A DNA stretch of 64,000 nucleotides from Bin5 sp965207495. Its GTDB lineage: Bacteria; Chloroflexota; Anaerolineae; Caldilineales; Caldilineaceae. Both the position numbers and the translations under genes were made by a program. The notes beneath the pieces were generated by a model. That model had not been told where the DNA came from. It searched no databases and worked only from the letters and a program-made list of their open reading frames with translations. Positions 16,983 through 25,402 of this stretch are shown piece by piece (the stretch's first letter is position 1; the number at the start of each line of letters is the position of its first letter). The stretch lies in NCBI GenBank assembly GCA_965207495.1, contig OZ242287.1, positions 124,001-188,000 on the forward strand, given 5' to 3'.

Positions 16983-18071
16983 CTACCTTTGCTCTTGCTC
17001 GAGTTCCTGAATCTTTTGTTCAATGTCTGCTATGAGGTCGCCGTCGTTCGTCTCGTTCGCCAGTTCCAGAGCGGCTTGCAGGTCGGCGAGGGCCTCCTGG
17101 TGCTGGCCAAGTTCGGCCCTGACATCGCTTCGAGCGATGTAGACGTATGCGCTTTGCGGTTGCAGACGGACGGCCTGATCATAGTCGGCGAGCGCCCTGC
17201 TATATTGACCTAGTTCGATCCTGGCCTGGGCCCGGTTGACATAGGCGCCAACAAAGTAGGGCTGCAGACGCAATGTCTGATCATAGTCGAAAATTGCTTC
17301 CTTAAACTGGCCAAGTTCGGACCTGGCACTGCCCTGTACAAAGTAGGTGAAAGCGTTGTCGGGCTCCAGTCGGAGAGCCTGATCATAGTCAGCGAAGGCC
17401 TCCTCAATTTGACCAAGGTCGAACTTGACCTCGCCCCGCCTGGTATAGATATCTGCGTAGCCGGGATCCAGTTGCAAGGCGTGATCGAAGTCGGCGAAGG
17501 CATCTTCGTATTCACCAAGCTTGGATTTGGCTCTACCCCGGGAAACATGAGCTCTGACGTTGTCGGGCTCCAGTCGCAGGGCTTGGTCATAGTCGGCGAT
17601 CGCTTCCCGATATTGGCCAAGGTTGGAATTCATCAGACCCCGGTTGATGTAGATGTAAGCGGTGTCGGGCTCCAGTCGCAAGGCCTGATCATAGTCGGCG
17701 ATCGCCTCCCGGAATTGGCCAAGGCTGGATTTGGTAGCGGCCCGGTTGCCGTAGATGTGCGCGTTGTCGGGTTCCAGTCGCAGCGCTTGATCATAGTCGG
17801 CAATCGCTTCCCGATATCGACCTAGAATGCTCTTGGCACCGGCCCGGATGCTGTAGATATGCGCGGCGTCGGGCTCCTGTCGCAGGGCCTGATCAAAGGC
17901 GGCGATCGCTTCCCGGTATCGAGCACGCTCAAAATTGGCCCAACCCCGGTTGTAGTGGCTGCCTGAGTCATCCATCCGCCCCCAAGCGGCGGCTGCGGCG
18001 ATTGCCGCGATAATTGCCGCAGCAACCGCTACTTCCCAGATCCAGTTCTTGGGAGCGCGCGTCGTTGTCAT
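16983..18071 (-). CDS. Membrane-anchored TPR protein, tandem paralogue 2
   Basis: About 362 residues with an alanine-rich hydrophobic N-terminal segment (VAVAAAIIAAIAAAAAW), nine TPR units built on REAIADYDQALRLEPD, and a charged tail (KIQELEQEQR) like that of its neighbour. The start at 18071 has a good GGGAGGAT ribosome binding site. The leader, signal region and tail all align with the gene at 15543, while the repeat number differs (nine against eleven), as expected when TPR arrays expand and shrink. It lies 154 bases downstream of guaA on the same strand. A scaffold role at the membrane is likely, with no known partner. Confidence 0.88.
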   Translation of the reverse strand: MTTTRAPKNWIWEVAVAAAIIAAIAAAAAWGRMDDSGSHYNRGWANFERARYREAIAAFDQALRQEPDAAHIYSIRAGAKSILGRYREAIADYDQALRLEPDNAHIYGNRAATKSSLGQFREAIADYDQALRLEPDTAYIYINRGLMNSNLGQYREAIADYDQALRLEPDNVRAHVSRGRAKSKLGEYEDAFADFDHALQLDPGYADIYTRRGEVKFDLGQIEEAFADYDQALRLEPDNAFTYFVQGSARSELGQFKEAIFDYDQTLRLQPYFVGAYVNRAQARIELGQYSRALADYDQAVRLQPQSAYVYIARSDVRAELGQHQEALADLQAALELANETNDGDLIADIEQKIQELEQEQR

Positions 18072-18118
18072 CGCTATCCTCCCTGATGGACGAAAGGCGT
18101 CTGCGTGGCAACAATTGG

Positions 18119-18139
18119 CCTGCCGATATCGGTAGCCGG
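18119..18139. promoter_or_regulatory. Palindrome in second TPR-gene leader
   Basis: CCGATATCGG at 18123-18132, inside a longer imperfect palindrome, stands at the position matching 16867-16886 and is followed by the same GCAGACGC...CGTCCATC leader. Conservation through the duplication supports a regulatory use. Confidence 0.4.
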
Positions 18140-18225
18140 ACGCCATTATGCGTTCATCCAAAAAAGTGGCCGCGCTGCTTTGCGGCCAGCGCCTTCACGA
18201 ACCCCGAGCCACTAACCGCTGCTGG

Positions 18226-19803
18226 TCATTCCCACTCAATCGTGGCGGGAGGCTTGCTCGAAATATCATATACAACCCGGTTGACCCCGTCTACCTCGTT
18301 GACGATACGGCTGCTGACCTTCGCCAGCAGGTCGTAGGGCAGCTGCGCCCAGTCCGCGGTCATGAAGTCGTCGGTGGTGACCGCGCGCAGCGCGATCACG
18401 TTGGCGTAGGTGCGCCCGTCGCCCATCACGCCGACCGTCTGTACCGGCAGGAGCACGGCAAAGACCTGGCTGGTCTGGCGGTAGAAGCCGGCGGCCCGCA
18501 GTTCGTCCAGGAAGATGCGGTCGGCCTGGCGCAGCATCTCGAGGCGCTCCCACGTCACCTCGCCGAGGATGCGGATGCCCAGCCCCGGCCCCGGAAAGGG
18601 GTGCCGCCAGACGATCTCTTCGGGCAGGCCGAGCTCCTCGCCTATGCTGCGCACTTCGTCCTTGAACAGCATCCGCAGCGGTTCGATCAGCTCGAAGGTC
18701 ATATCCTCCGGCAGGCCGCCCACATTGTGGTGCGTCTTGATCGTGCGCGCGTTCGCGGAGTCGTCATTGCTGGCCGACTCGATCACGTCGGGGTAGAGCG
18801 TGCCCTGCGCCAGAAATACTTTGTGCGAAGACTGAGAGGCGTTCCCTTTTTCCGCCACCAGCCGGTCCGTCTCCTCTTCGAAGACGCGCACGAAGCGGGC
18901 GCCGATCCGCTTGCGCTTCGCCTCCGGCTCGGTCACGCCGTCCAGGTCGTCCAGGAACGCCTCTTTGGCGTCCACCGCGACCAGTTGCATGCCCTGGTGC
19001 CGTTCGAAGGTGTCCACCACCTGTTCCGCTTCGCCGGCGCGCAAGAGGCCGTGATCGACAAAGATACAGATCAGCCGCTCCCCGACGGCGCGGTGGACAA
19101 GAGTGGCGGCCACTGCGCTGTCGACGCCGCCGCTCAGCCCGCAGATCACCCGATCATCCGGCCCGACCTGGGCCCGGATCCCGGCGACAGTTTCCTCGAT
19201 AAAATGGCCCGATGTCCAGTCGCCCGTGCAGCCGCAGATGCGGCCGACAAAGTTCTGCAACAATGCAAAGCCATTCGGGGTATGCACCACCTCCGGGTGA
19301 AACTGGAGCCCGTAAAGTGAACGGTCCTCGTTTGCGATGGCCGCGCACGGGGAATTCCCGCTGCGCGCCACCGTCTCGAAGCCGGCCGGGAGCCGTTCCA
19401 CGCGGTCGCCGTGGCTCATCCACACCTGCTGTTGCCGCGGCTGTCCGCCAAAAAACGGGCTCTCTCCCGTCACCTCGATCTCTGCCGCGCCGTACTCCCG
19501 CTTCGCGCTCGGTGTCACATGGCCGCCAAGTGCATGGGCCAGCAGCTGCAGCCCGTAGCAGATGCCCAACACCGGCACGCCGCTCTCCAGCACGATGTCC
19601 GGCAGCGCGGGCGCGCCCGCTTCATAGACACTGGCCGGCCCGCCCGAAAGAATGATGCCCTTCAGCTTGATCTGCGGCAGCCGCTCTGCCGCCCGATCCC
19701 AGGAGATCATCTCGGCGTAGACGTTCGCCTCGCGCACGCGGCGGCAGATCAGCTGGCTGTATTGGCTGCCGTAGTCGAGCACGGCGATGGTGTCATGTTG
19801 CAT
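18226..19803 (-). CDS. guaA: GMP synthase (glutamine-hydrolysing)
   Basis: This 525-residue enzyme converts XMP, ATP and glutamine to GMP in the cytoplasm. The N-terminal class I glutamine amidotransferase has its nucleophile Cys82 in GICYGLQLLAH and the His/Glu pair in GLQFHPEVVH. The ATP-pyrophosphatase domain shows the P-loop SGGVDS. The C-terminal dimerisation domain ends in the family-typical PATIEWE. Length and motif order are normal. This is a housekeeping gene among accessory genes. Its stop codon begins an AGTGG-type repeat (TGACCAGCAGCGGTTAGTGG). Confidence 0.97.
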   Translation of the reverse strand: MQHDTIAVLDYGSQYSQLICRRVREANVYAEMISWDRAAERLPQIKLKGIILSGGPASVYEAGAPALPDIVLESGVPVLGICYGLQLLAHALGGHVTPSAKREYGAAEIEVTGESPFFGGQPRQQQVWMSHGDRVERLPAGFETVARSGNSPCAAIANEDRSLYGLQFHPEVVHTPNGFALLQNFVGRICGCTGDWTSGHFIEETVAGIRAQVGPDDRVICGLSGGVDSAVAATLVHRAVGERLICIFVDHGLLRAGEAEQVVDTFERHQGMQLVAVDAKEAFLDDLDGVTEPEAKRKRIGARFVRVFEEETDRLVAEKGNASQSSHKVFLAQGTLYPDVIESASNDDSANARTIKTHHNVGGLPEDMTFELIEPLRMLFKDEVRSIGEELGLPEEIVWRHPFPGPGLGIRILGEVTWERLEMLRQADRIFLDELRAAGFYRQTSQVFAVLLPVQTVGVMGDGRTYANVIALRAVTTDDFMTADWAQLPYDLLAKVSSRIVNEVDGVNRVVYDISSKPPATIEWE

Positions 19804-19872
19804 GAACGGCTCATTTCAATCCATATTCACAGTGCGATTATGCCTTCTTTGCGGCTGCGACCCCGCTCGCCG

Positions 19873-20193
19873 TCAACTAGCTTCGGCCGTCCTGGGACGG
19901 GTGATCTCAACCTCAGCCATGCCGAAAGTGGTCTCCAGATCAGGAACGGATTCCCCGGCGTCGGAAAGGCTCGTGACATGGTAGGCCATTGCATCACCAA
20001 CCGACATTTGAGGGTCGGGAACCGGATCGCCGCTCGCTATCAGACCCTCAATGTGAAAGACGATAGCCTCGCGAACTGTTGTCTGGATCTCTTGCCAACC
20101 CTTTCCTGTAGCGACGCACCCGGGTAGTTCGGGCACATAGGCGCCGTAGTTGTTTGGCGTCCGCTCGTAAACAACGGCGTAGTTGAGTTTCAT
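19873..20193 (-). CDS. hicB: HicB-family antitoxin
   Basis: About 106 residues. The N-terminal half is the HicB partial RNase H-like fold: YAVVYERTPNNYGAYVPELPGCVATG, then EIQTTVREAIVFHIEGL. It neutralises the HicA mRNA interferase encoded just upstream. The start at 20193 has a strong GGGAGGG ribosome binding site and overlaps the hicA stop by one base (TAATG), so the pair is translationally coupled. No DNA-binding domain is obvious in the C-terminal part, which is negatively charged and longer than in the second pair at 30682. Confidence 0.88.
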   Translation of the reverse strand: MKLNYAVVYERTPNNYGAYVPELPGCVATGKGWQEIQTTVREAIVFHIEGLIASGDPVPDPQMSVGDAMAYHVTSLSDAGESVPDLETTFGMAEVEITRPRTAEAS

Positions 20194-20390
20194 TATTTTC
20201 CCTCCCTGAGCCCCGCCTGCTTCAGTATACTCAGACACGTCCCTATCGGGATGTCTGTGCTGGGGTGCCCCGCAATGGTCACGGCTCCGGGCTTGCTGGG
20301 GTGACGATATTGCCGGTGACTGCCACGAGTCCTGACAAGTTGCCAGCCGTCCCGTTCTACCAGGCGAATGGCTTCCCTAACTTTCGGCAT
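20193..20390 (-). CDS. hicA: HicA-family toxin (mRNA interferase)
   Basis: A 65-residue double-stranded-RNA-binding-fold toxin: PKVREAIRLVERDGW, then TRGSHRQYRHPSKPG with the catalytic His, then GHPSTDIPIGTCLSILKQAGL. HicA cleaves mRNA when not bound by HicB. The frame runs upstream to 20444, but the ATG at 20390 gives the usual length and N-terminus. Order is toxin first, antitoxin second. Confidence 0.88.
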   Translation of the reverse strand: MPKVREAIRLVERDGWQLVRTRGSHRQYRHPSKPGAVTIAGHPSTDIPIGTCLSILKQAGLREGK

Positions 20391-20678
20391 TCCAGACCTT
20401 GGCCGCATCGCCCAAATACACGATTCGCCAGCCACCATTCTCAAGATGATCTACGATCATATGGAAATGCCCGTATTGTACATCGCGTAATGGAGAAGAA
20501 AAGGCGCGACATCCACGCCTATCTTACCCACCTGTCACCACCTCGGCCAAATGCCCCCATCCTACAGACCCCATGAATCCCCAGCCGAATCTCTTTATCG
20601 AGCTTGCCGTCTGCGGGCTCTTGCGTCACCATGATATCCGAACAGGCAATACACATTACGCAGTAGAAGGGAGGGGCT

Positions 20679-21476
20679 ATGAAACTTGCTAACAAAGTCG
20701 CGCTCGTCACCGGCGGGGCACGCGGCCTGGGCCGGGCTTATGTTCTCCATCTGGCCGGGTTGGGCGCGGACGTGGTGATCAACGACGTTGATCTGGACGC
20801 GGCCCAGGAGTATGACGAGGAACTCAGCGCCGAATCGGTGGCCGCGGAGGTGGAAGCGCTGGGCGGGCGCGGCCTGGGCATAGAGGCCGATGTGACGGAC
20901 AAGGCCGCGGTGGAAGCGATGATGCAGGAGATCATAGAGACATTCGGGCAGATCGATATCCTTGTCAACAACGCCGGCGGCATGCTCTATCCGCCGCCCA
21001 ACCATACTGCGGCCACCGCGCCGCCCGATCACTACCAGTACATCATGGACATCAACCTCACCGGCACGATCTTCTGCTGTCAGGCCGCCGCACCGCATAT
21101 GCAGGCGGCCGGCAGCGGCAAGATCGTCAACGTGGCATCCCAGGCCGGTCTCTGGAGCGGTCGCAACGCGGGCGGTATGGCCTACAAGGTCGCCAAAGCC
21201 GGCGTGATCCAGTACACTCGCGTCCTCGCCGCGGAACTGGGTCCGCACAACATCCATGTGAACAGTATTGCGCCGGGGTATGTGCTTTCCTCCCGCGCGG
21301 TGGCGCAAGGCCGCAACAGCCCTGAAGTCCGCGACCACCTGCTGCAGGATATCCCTCTCGGCCGCCTGGGCATGCCCGAAGATTGCGCCAAAGTCGTCGA
21401 ATTCCTGGTCACCGACCTCTCCGACTACGTCACCGGCCAGTGCATTCCCGTCTGCGGCGGCTACGTCGCTTTCTGA
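20679..21476 (+). CDS. Short-chain dehydrogenase/reductase
   Basis: A 265-residue Rossmann-fold oxidoreductase using NAD(P). The cofactor motif is TGGARGLG (from residue 12), the structural motif NNAGG, the catalytic Ser lies in VNVASQAG and the catalytic pair in AYKVAKAG (Tyr-x-x-x-Lys). The end, YVTGQCIPVCGGYVAF, is typical of classical SDRs. A GGGAGGGG ribosome binding site precedes the ATG. It stands alone on its strand with a 700-base repeat-filled gap after it. The substrate is probably a sugar or hydroxy acid, but the sequence does not say. Confidence 0.9.
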   Translation: MKLANKVALVTGGARGLGRAYVLHLAGLGADVVINDVDLDAAQEYDEELSAESVAAEVEALGGRGLGIEADVTDKAAVEAMMQEIIETFGQIDILVNNAGGMLYPPPNHTAATAPPDHYQYIMDINLTGTIFCCQAAAPHMQAAGSGKIVNVASQAGLWSGRNAGGMAYKVAKAGVIQYTRVLAAELGPHNIHVNSIAPGYVLSSRAVAQGRNSPEVRDHLLQDIPLGRLGMPEDCAKVVEFLVTDLSDYVTGQCIPVCGGYVAF

Positions 21477-21493
21477 GCTGAGGCGGGGGCGCG

Positions 21494-21539
21494 GAACGGC
21501 AGTTTTTAGTAGTCAGTTTTTAGTTTTTAGTGAACTGCG
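21494..21539 (+). repeat. 46-bp intergenic repeat, copy 2
   Basis: It matches 3590-3635 at about 42 of 46 positions and again lies just after a stop codon. The ends GCAGTT and AACTGC can pair. Confidence 0.75.
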
Positions 21540-21591
21540 AACGGCAGCGGTTAGTGGTCTGTGGATTGAGACTGCATGTGGGGGGGTAGAC

Positions 21592-21664
21592 ACTGTTGGC
21601 TAGACACGTTGCTGGGGAAGAATTAGCCTGGTGACTAGAAAGGGCGGGGCGTTGCGGGGGCGCG
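21592..21664 (+). repeat. Dispersed repeat, truncated copy
   Basis: From ACTGTTGGCTAGACAC to GCGGGGGCGC it follows the start of the repeat at 21745 but stops in the middle of the first hairpin and joins other sequence. Confidence 0.65.
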
Positions 21665-21744
21665 GAACGGCAGGGGAGCTGCGGGGGAACGGCGGGGATA
21701 CCTCAGGGGAACTGCCGTCGGGACTGATGGTAGGGGGAGGAGAC

Positions 21745-22009
21745 ACTGTTGGCTAGACACCTTTCTCTAGACACCTTGCCGGGGAAGAATTAGCACGGTG
21801 GTCTAGTAAGGGCGGGGCGTTGCGGGGGCGCAGCCCCTGCACAAGAGAGGGCCGAAGGCCCGAACGCACAACTGCAGGGGTCAGTGGTTAGGGGTCAGGG
21901 GTCAGTGGTTAGTGAAGGGGCGATTTTTTGGGGATGGATGTGAGATCTGGATACGGGCTAGTCGATACCAGGGGTAAGAGAGGATTCATTCCCATTTTGG
22001 GATGCACCG
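21745..22009 (+). repeat. Dispersed repeat of about 260 bp, copy A
   Basis: It matches 54243-54499 along nearly its whole length with small gaps, from ACTGTTGGCT to GGGATGCACC. The middle part also matches 41295-41407. No open frame is shared. The 55-base structured element is at 21815-21869. Confidence 0.8.
21815..21869 (+). repeat. 55-base structured element, copy A
   Basis: A closing stem (GCGTT at 21817-21821 with AACGC at 21863-21867) encloses two hairpins: GCGGGGGC/GCCCCTGC with a 3-base loop (21822-21840) and GGGCC-GAA-GGCCC (21849-21861). The same fold occurs at 41350-41404 and 54313-54367. Confidence 0.65.
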
Positions 22010-22171
22010 ACTTCGCGCGGCCACTTGACAATGTCCGGGAAAGGGGATTAGATGGGGCTGGCGGCGCATCCTGGCTGTCAATCGCCAGCGCTGGTTGCGG
22101 CCGCGAGTTGCTGGCCGCTGACCACCGCAGCTGCTATCCACCAGGGAAATAAAAACGAGAAAGGTGAGACT

Positions 22172-23401
22172 ATGCGATTCGATCTTCTGATCAAGGGCGG
22201 CGAAGTGGTTGATCCCGGCGGCGGGAAGAGCGGCCGTCTGGACGTGGCGATCAAGCGCGACCGCATCGCCGCGGTCGATGCGGACATCCCGGACGAGACG
22301 GCCTTTCGGGTCGTGGACGCCGGCGGCCAGTATGTTACGCCCGGGCTGGTTGATCTGCATACGCACGTCAACTACGGCTGTGGCTTTTACGGCATCCGCC
22401 CCGACCCGATCGCGGCCCGCAGCGGCGTGACGACCTGGCTCGACGTAGGCTCGTCGGGGGGATATAACTTCCTCGCCTTCCGGGAGTTCATAATCGAAAG
22501 GTCGCGTGCCCGCATCTATGCCCTGCTCAACATCTCGTCGATCGGTCTGACGGCGAAGACGTGGGAGCTGGCCAACCCCGGCTACTGCGATGTCGATCTC
22601 TGCTGCCAAATCGTAGACCTGAACCGGGACGTGCTGCTGGGCGTCAAGGCGCGTATCGACCAGCTGACCACCAGCGGCCAGGGCCTTGACCCCTTGCGCA
22701 AAGCCCGCGAGGCGGCGGACCGCTGCGAGCTGCCGCTGATGACCCACATCGGCATGGGTCCGCCGGGGATCGACGGTGTGATGGAGTTGATGCGGCCCGG
22801 CGATATTCTGACCCACTGCTTCACCGGGGGCACAATGCGCATCGTCGAGGATTCAGGCAGCCTGCGCGAGACGGTCAAACGCGCCTGGGATGCCGGCCTG
22901 GTGTTGGATATCGGCCATGGCGCGGGCTCCTTCTCGTTCAAGACCGCGGAGGCGTTGATGGCGCAGGGCTACCGGCCGGACGTGATCTCCTCCGACATTC
23001 ACCAGATGAGCGTCAGCGGCCCAATGTTCGACATGCCCACCTGCCTGAGCAAATTCATGTCGCTGGGTATGAGTTTCGCCGAGGTAGTTCACGCATCCAC
23101 CGAGCGGCCGGCGGCCGTGTTGGGACTGGAGAAGGAGATCGGCACGTTGCGGCCCGGCGCGCTGGCGGATGTGGCGCTGTTCGAAATCGTCGAGGGGGAC
23201 TTCATGTTCTACGATGTCTTCATGAACCCGCGCCCCGGAAAGCAGCTGGTCCGCAACACACTGACGATCATCAATGGCCGCGAGATGGCCCACCAGTCCG
23301 ATGACCCGCTGATGCCGTGGATCGAGCTTTCCGAAGACCAGGAGACCCTGATCGCCGAGGGTCATACGCCGCCGGTGATGGCCGCCTGTTGCAAGCACTG
23401 A
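22172..23401 (+). CDS. Amidohydrolase / metallo-dependent deacetylase
   Basis: About 409 residues, of the dihydroorotase-like amidohydrolase group often labelled deacetylase or EF_0837/AHA_3915 family. The two-metal TIM-barrel site is complete: HTH in DLHTHVNYG, a candidate carboxylated Lys in LGVKARI, His in MTHIG, His in DIGHGAGSF and Asp in SSDIH. The frame extends upstream to 22052, but the ATG at 22172 with AAAGGTGAG upstream gives the family's normal start (MRFDLLIKGGEVVDP). Members act on N-acyl amino acids or cyclic amides in the cytoplasm. It is followed closely by a split-barrel protein gene and may be co-transcribed. Confidence 0.88.
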   Translation: MRFDLLIKGGEVVDPGGGKSGRLDVAIKRDRIAAVDADIPDETAFRVVDAGGQYVTPGLVDLHTHVNYGCGFYGIRPDPIAARSGVTTWLDVGSSGGYNFLAFREFIIERSRARIYALLNISSIGLTAKTWELANPGYCDVDLCCQIVDLNRDVLLGVKARIDQLTTSGQGLDPLRKAREAADRCELPLMTHIGMGPPGIDGVMELMRPGDILTHCFTGGTMRIVEDSGSLRETVKRAWDAGLVLDIGHGAGSFSFKTAEALMAQGYRPDVISSDIHQMSVSGPMFDMPTCLSKFMSLGMSFAEVVHASTERPAAVLGLEKEIGTLRPGALADVALFEIVEGDFMFYDVFMNPRPGKQLVRNTLTIINGREMAHQSDDPLMPWIELSEDQETLIAEGHTPPVMAACCKH

Positions 23402-23462
23402 TGACGCAGGAAGTTGAGAATTGGTGCAACCCCAAACCGCAAACAACTTGAGGAGCACAACA

Positions 23463-23885
23463 ATGTCCGCACAGATTCCCGATACACACGTTGACCTGCT
23501 GAACGGCCCAATCTTCGCCGTCCTGACGACCCTCTCCCCGTCCGGCGGGCCGGAAAACACGATCGTCTGGTGCTCGTGGGACGGCACGCACGTCCTGGTC
23601 AATACGGCCGAAGGGCGCCGCAAACCGAAAAACGTGCGCGCCAATCCCAAAGTTGCGCTGATGGCATTGGACCCTGAAGATGCGTTCCGCTGGATCGACG
23701 TGCGCGGCGTCGTCGAGGAGATCGTGCCGGATCCTGACTTCGCCAACATCAATGCCCACGCCAAGCTCTATGTAGGCGCCGACGAATACTACGGTAGCTT
23801 AATGCCTGCCTCTATGAAAGGGAAGGAAGAGCGGGTAATCTTCAAGATCAAGCCGCAGCGGGTTGTGATATCTCCTCCCGCTTAA
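23463..23885 (+). CDS. Pyridoxamine 5'-phosphate oxidase-like split-barrel protein (PPOX class, possibly F420-dependent)
   Basis: About 140 residues with the FMN/F420-binding split-barrel: PIFAVLTTLSPSGGPENTIVW opens the barrel, RRKPKNVRANPKVALMALDPED is the phosphate-binding and dimer region, and DVRGVVEEI follows. Chloroflexota carry many such F420-type reductases, but FMN use is equally possible. The ATG at 23463 with TTGAGGAG upstream is preferred over an earlier frame start at 23421. It sits 61 bases after the amidohydrolase gene. The substrate is unknown. Confidence 0.82.
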   Translation: MSAQIPDTHVDLLNGPIFAVLTTLSPSGGPENTIVWCSWDGTHVLVNTAEGRRKPKNVRANPKVALMALDPEDAFRWIDVRGVVEEIVPDPDFANINAHAKLYVGADEYYGSLMPASMKGKEERVIFKIKPQRVVISPPA

Positions 23886-23916
23886 CCTGCAGCTGCCAGC
23901 GGACGGCTACGCCAAC

Positions 23917-24444
23917 TCACTGATCATTGGAGGCGCGATCTGGCAGGTCCAGCAGCATGATCGCCATCCTGATCCCTCTCTCCATCCGTACGCCGGTCCG
24001 TCGAAACCGGTGACGCAGATAGAAGCGTTCGGCGTGGGCTGTTTCCAGGATGATCTGCCGGCAGCCCTCCTGTCGGGCGATGGCGACGGCGCGATCCAGT
24101 AAGCGCACGCCCAATCCCTGATTCTGGCAATTGGGGGCGACCGCCAGCGTCGTGATATTCAGCACGTGGCCGTCGGGCTGGTGGCTCTCCTGCGGGTCCT
24201 CGTCCAGCGCGGGCTCGCGCGGTTCGGCCCATTTCTCCGTCGTCAGATAGCCGGCGATGAACGGAGGCTCGTCGCCGCGCGCCCCCTCCAGGACGGCGCA
24301 GCCCTGCGGGAATGTCGCCAGGCGGCTGCGGATGATCGCCGGCTCCTCCTGCGCGCCGTACGCGCCGAAGATCTCCTGGTCGAGCGCCACGATGTCCGGC
24401 CAGTCCTCCAGCGCGGCCGGCCGCATCCGGTAATGTTTGGTCAT
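23917..24444 (-). CDS. GNAT-family N-acetyltransferase
   Basis: A 175-residue acetyl-CoA-dependent acyltransferase. The CoA pyrophosphate loop is seen as QNQGLGVRLLDRAV after the strand LNITTLAVAP, and AERFYLRHRFRRTG is the usual C-terminal Y-x-x-x-GF-like region. The substrate may be an amine on a small molecule or protein. It lies on the minus strand, 36 bases after the stop of the creatininase gene at 24481, so the two are probably in one transcript. Confidence 0.85.
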   Translation of the reverse strand: MTKHYRMRPAALEDWPDIVALDQEIFGAYGAQEEPAIIRSRLATFPQGCAVLEGARGDEPPFIAGYLTTEKWAEPREPALDEDPQESHQPDGHVLNITTLAVAPNCQNQGLGVRLLDRAVAIARQEGCRQIILETAHAERFYLRHRFRRTGVRMERGIRMAIMLLDLPDRASNDQ

Positions 24445-24480
24445 GTCTGGTCTGGGCCGCTGCCAACCTCTACCCGGCCG

Positions 24481-25323
24481 CTACTGGCCGGAACCATCGC
24501 TCTCCGGCGAAATGTGATCCTTGCGGGGATTGACGGCGACGGTGCGGAACTCGCGAACCAGCTCGATCAGTCCTTCGACGGCGGCCTCGAGAAACTGCTC
24601 GCCTTTTTCGCGGGTAGCGGCGGTGGCATCTCCCAGCACGCCGCTGTCGGTCAGCGAACTCCAGTAGGGCCACAGGTTGGCGACCGAGCCGTCCTCGCGT
24701 TTGCCCATGAGGAGATCGGTCTGGAAGCTCGGCGACAGGGGCGAACGCTCGTCCACCGCCTTGTCCATCTGCACCAGCTCCTCCGCCAGGGCCAGATAGA
24801 GGGCTGTCTCGTACTCGCCGGCGTGGGAGGTGCCGCCAAAGTCCGACGAGCGGATCTTATTCCCTTCCTCCCTGCCTTTACGCACGCCCCAGTGGTTGAC
24901 CGACGCACAGAGGGTCTTGCCTTCGGTTTCGAGCACGGTCAGACGGGCGGCCATCTCGACCGGCGCGGTGTTGCTGCCGTGCCCGTTCACCATCAGTATG
25001 CGCTTGAAGCCGTGGTGGGCGAGGCTGACGCAGACGTCGCGCACATAGTTGATGAAGGTGTCCCAGCGAATCGTGATCGTGCCGGGGAAATCCATGTGGT
25101 GGGGGCTGTACCCGTGGCTGATCGGCGGGATCAGCACCGCCTCATCCGGAATACGCGCCACCGCCCGTTCGCAGACTCCGGTGCAGAGCCGCACATCGGT
25201 GTCGATCGGCAGGTGGTAGCCGTGATCTTCGTACGTGGCCACCGGCAGTACCGCCACCCGGCCGGAATAGGCCGCCTCGCGACAGGCAGACCAGGTCATC
25301 TCTGCATAGCGGTAGGTCGTCAT
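24481..25323 (-). CDS. Creatininase-family amidohydrolase, second member
   Basis: A 280-residue creatininase-fold hydrolase. Metal ligands appear as Glu and His in VATYEDHGYHLPIDTDV with its Asp, and as His in SPHHMDFPGTITI; the family signature is RILMVNGHGSNTAP. It is longer than and clearly different from the member at 12272, so it is probably not a recent duplicate and may act on another amide. The GNAT gene downstream may share its transcript. Creatinine itself is unlikely as substrate because no other creatinine gene is near. Confidence 0.88.
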   Translation of the reverse strand: MTTYRYAEMTWSACREAAYSGRVAVLPVATYEDHGYHLPIDTDVRLCTGVCERAVARIPDEAVLIPPISHGYSPHHMDFPGTITIRWDTFINYVRDVCVSLAHHGFKRILMVNGHGSNTAPVEMAARLTVLETEGKTLCASVNHWGVRKGREEGNKIRSSDFGGTSHAGEYETALYLALAEELVQMDKAVDERSPLSPSFQTDLLMGKREDGSVANLWPYWSSLTDSGVLGDATAATREKGEQFLEAAVEGLIELVREFRTVAVNPRKDHISPESDGSGQ

Positions 25324-25402
25324 TCTCGATCTCCTCTCAAAATTCCTGGTTTTTGAATTCCCGGCTGGCCCTCCTGGAACAGGATATTGGCTACGGCAGG
25401 CT

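Larger units (their letters stand above)
21477..22171. other. Repeat-filled intergenic region
   Basis: No gene was found in this gap of about 700 bases. It holds a 46-bp repeat (21494-21539), a shortened copy of a dispersed repeat (21592-21664) and a full copy (21745-22009) with the 55-base structured element. The last 160 bases lead into the amidohydrolase gene without a clear promoter. Confidence 0.7.

Noticed and set aside
18148..19320. A 390-codon plus-strand frame
   Set aside because: It is antisense to guaA, whose motifs are complete; the plus-strand product has no recognisable fold.
12272..25323. Creatinine degradation pathway
   Set aside because: Two creatininase-fold proteins are present, but no creatinase, sarcosine oxidase or creatinine transporter is seen, and the fold covers many amide hydrolases.
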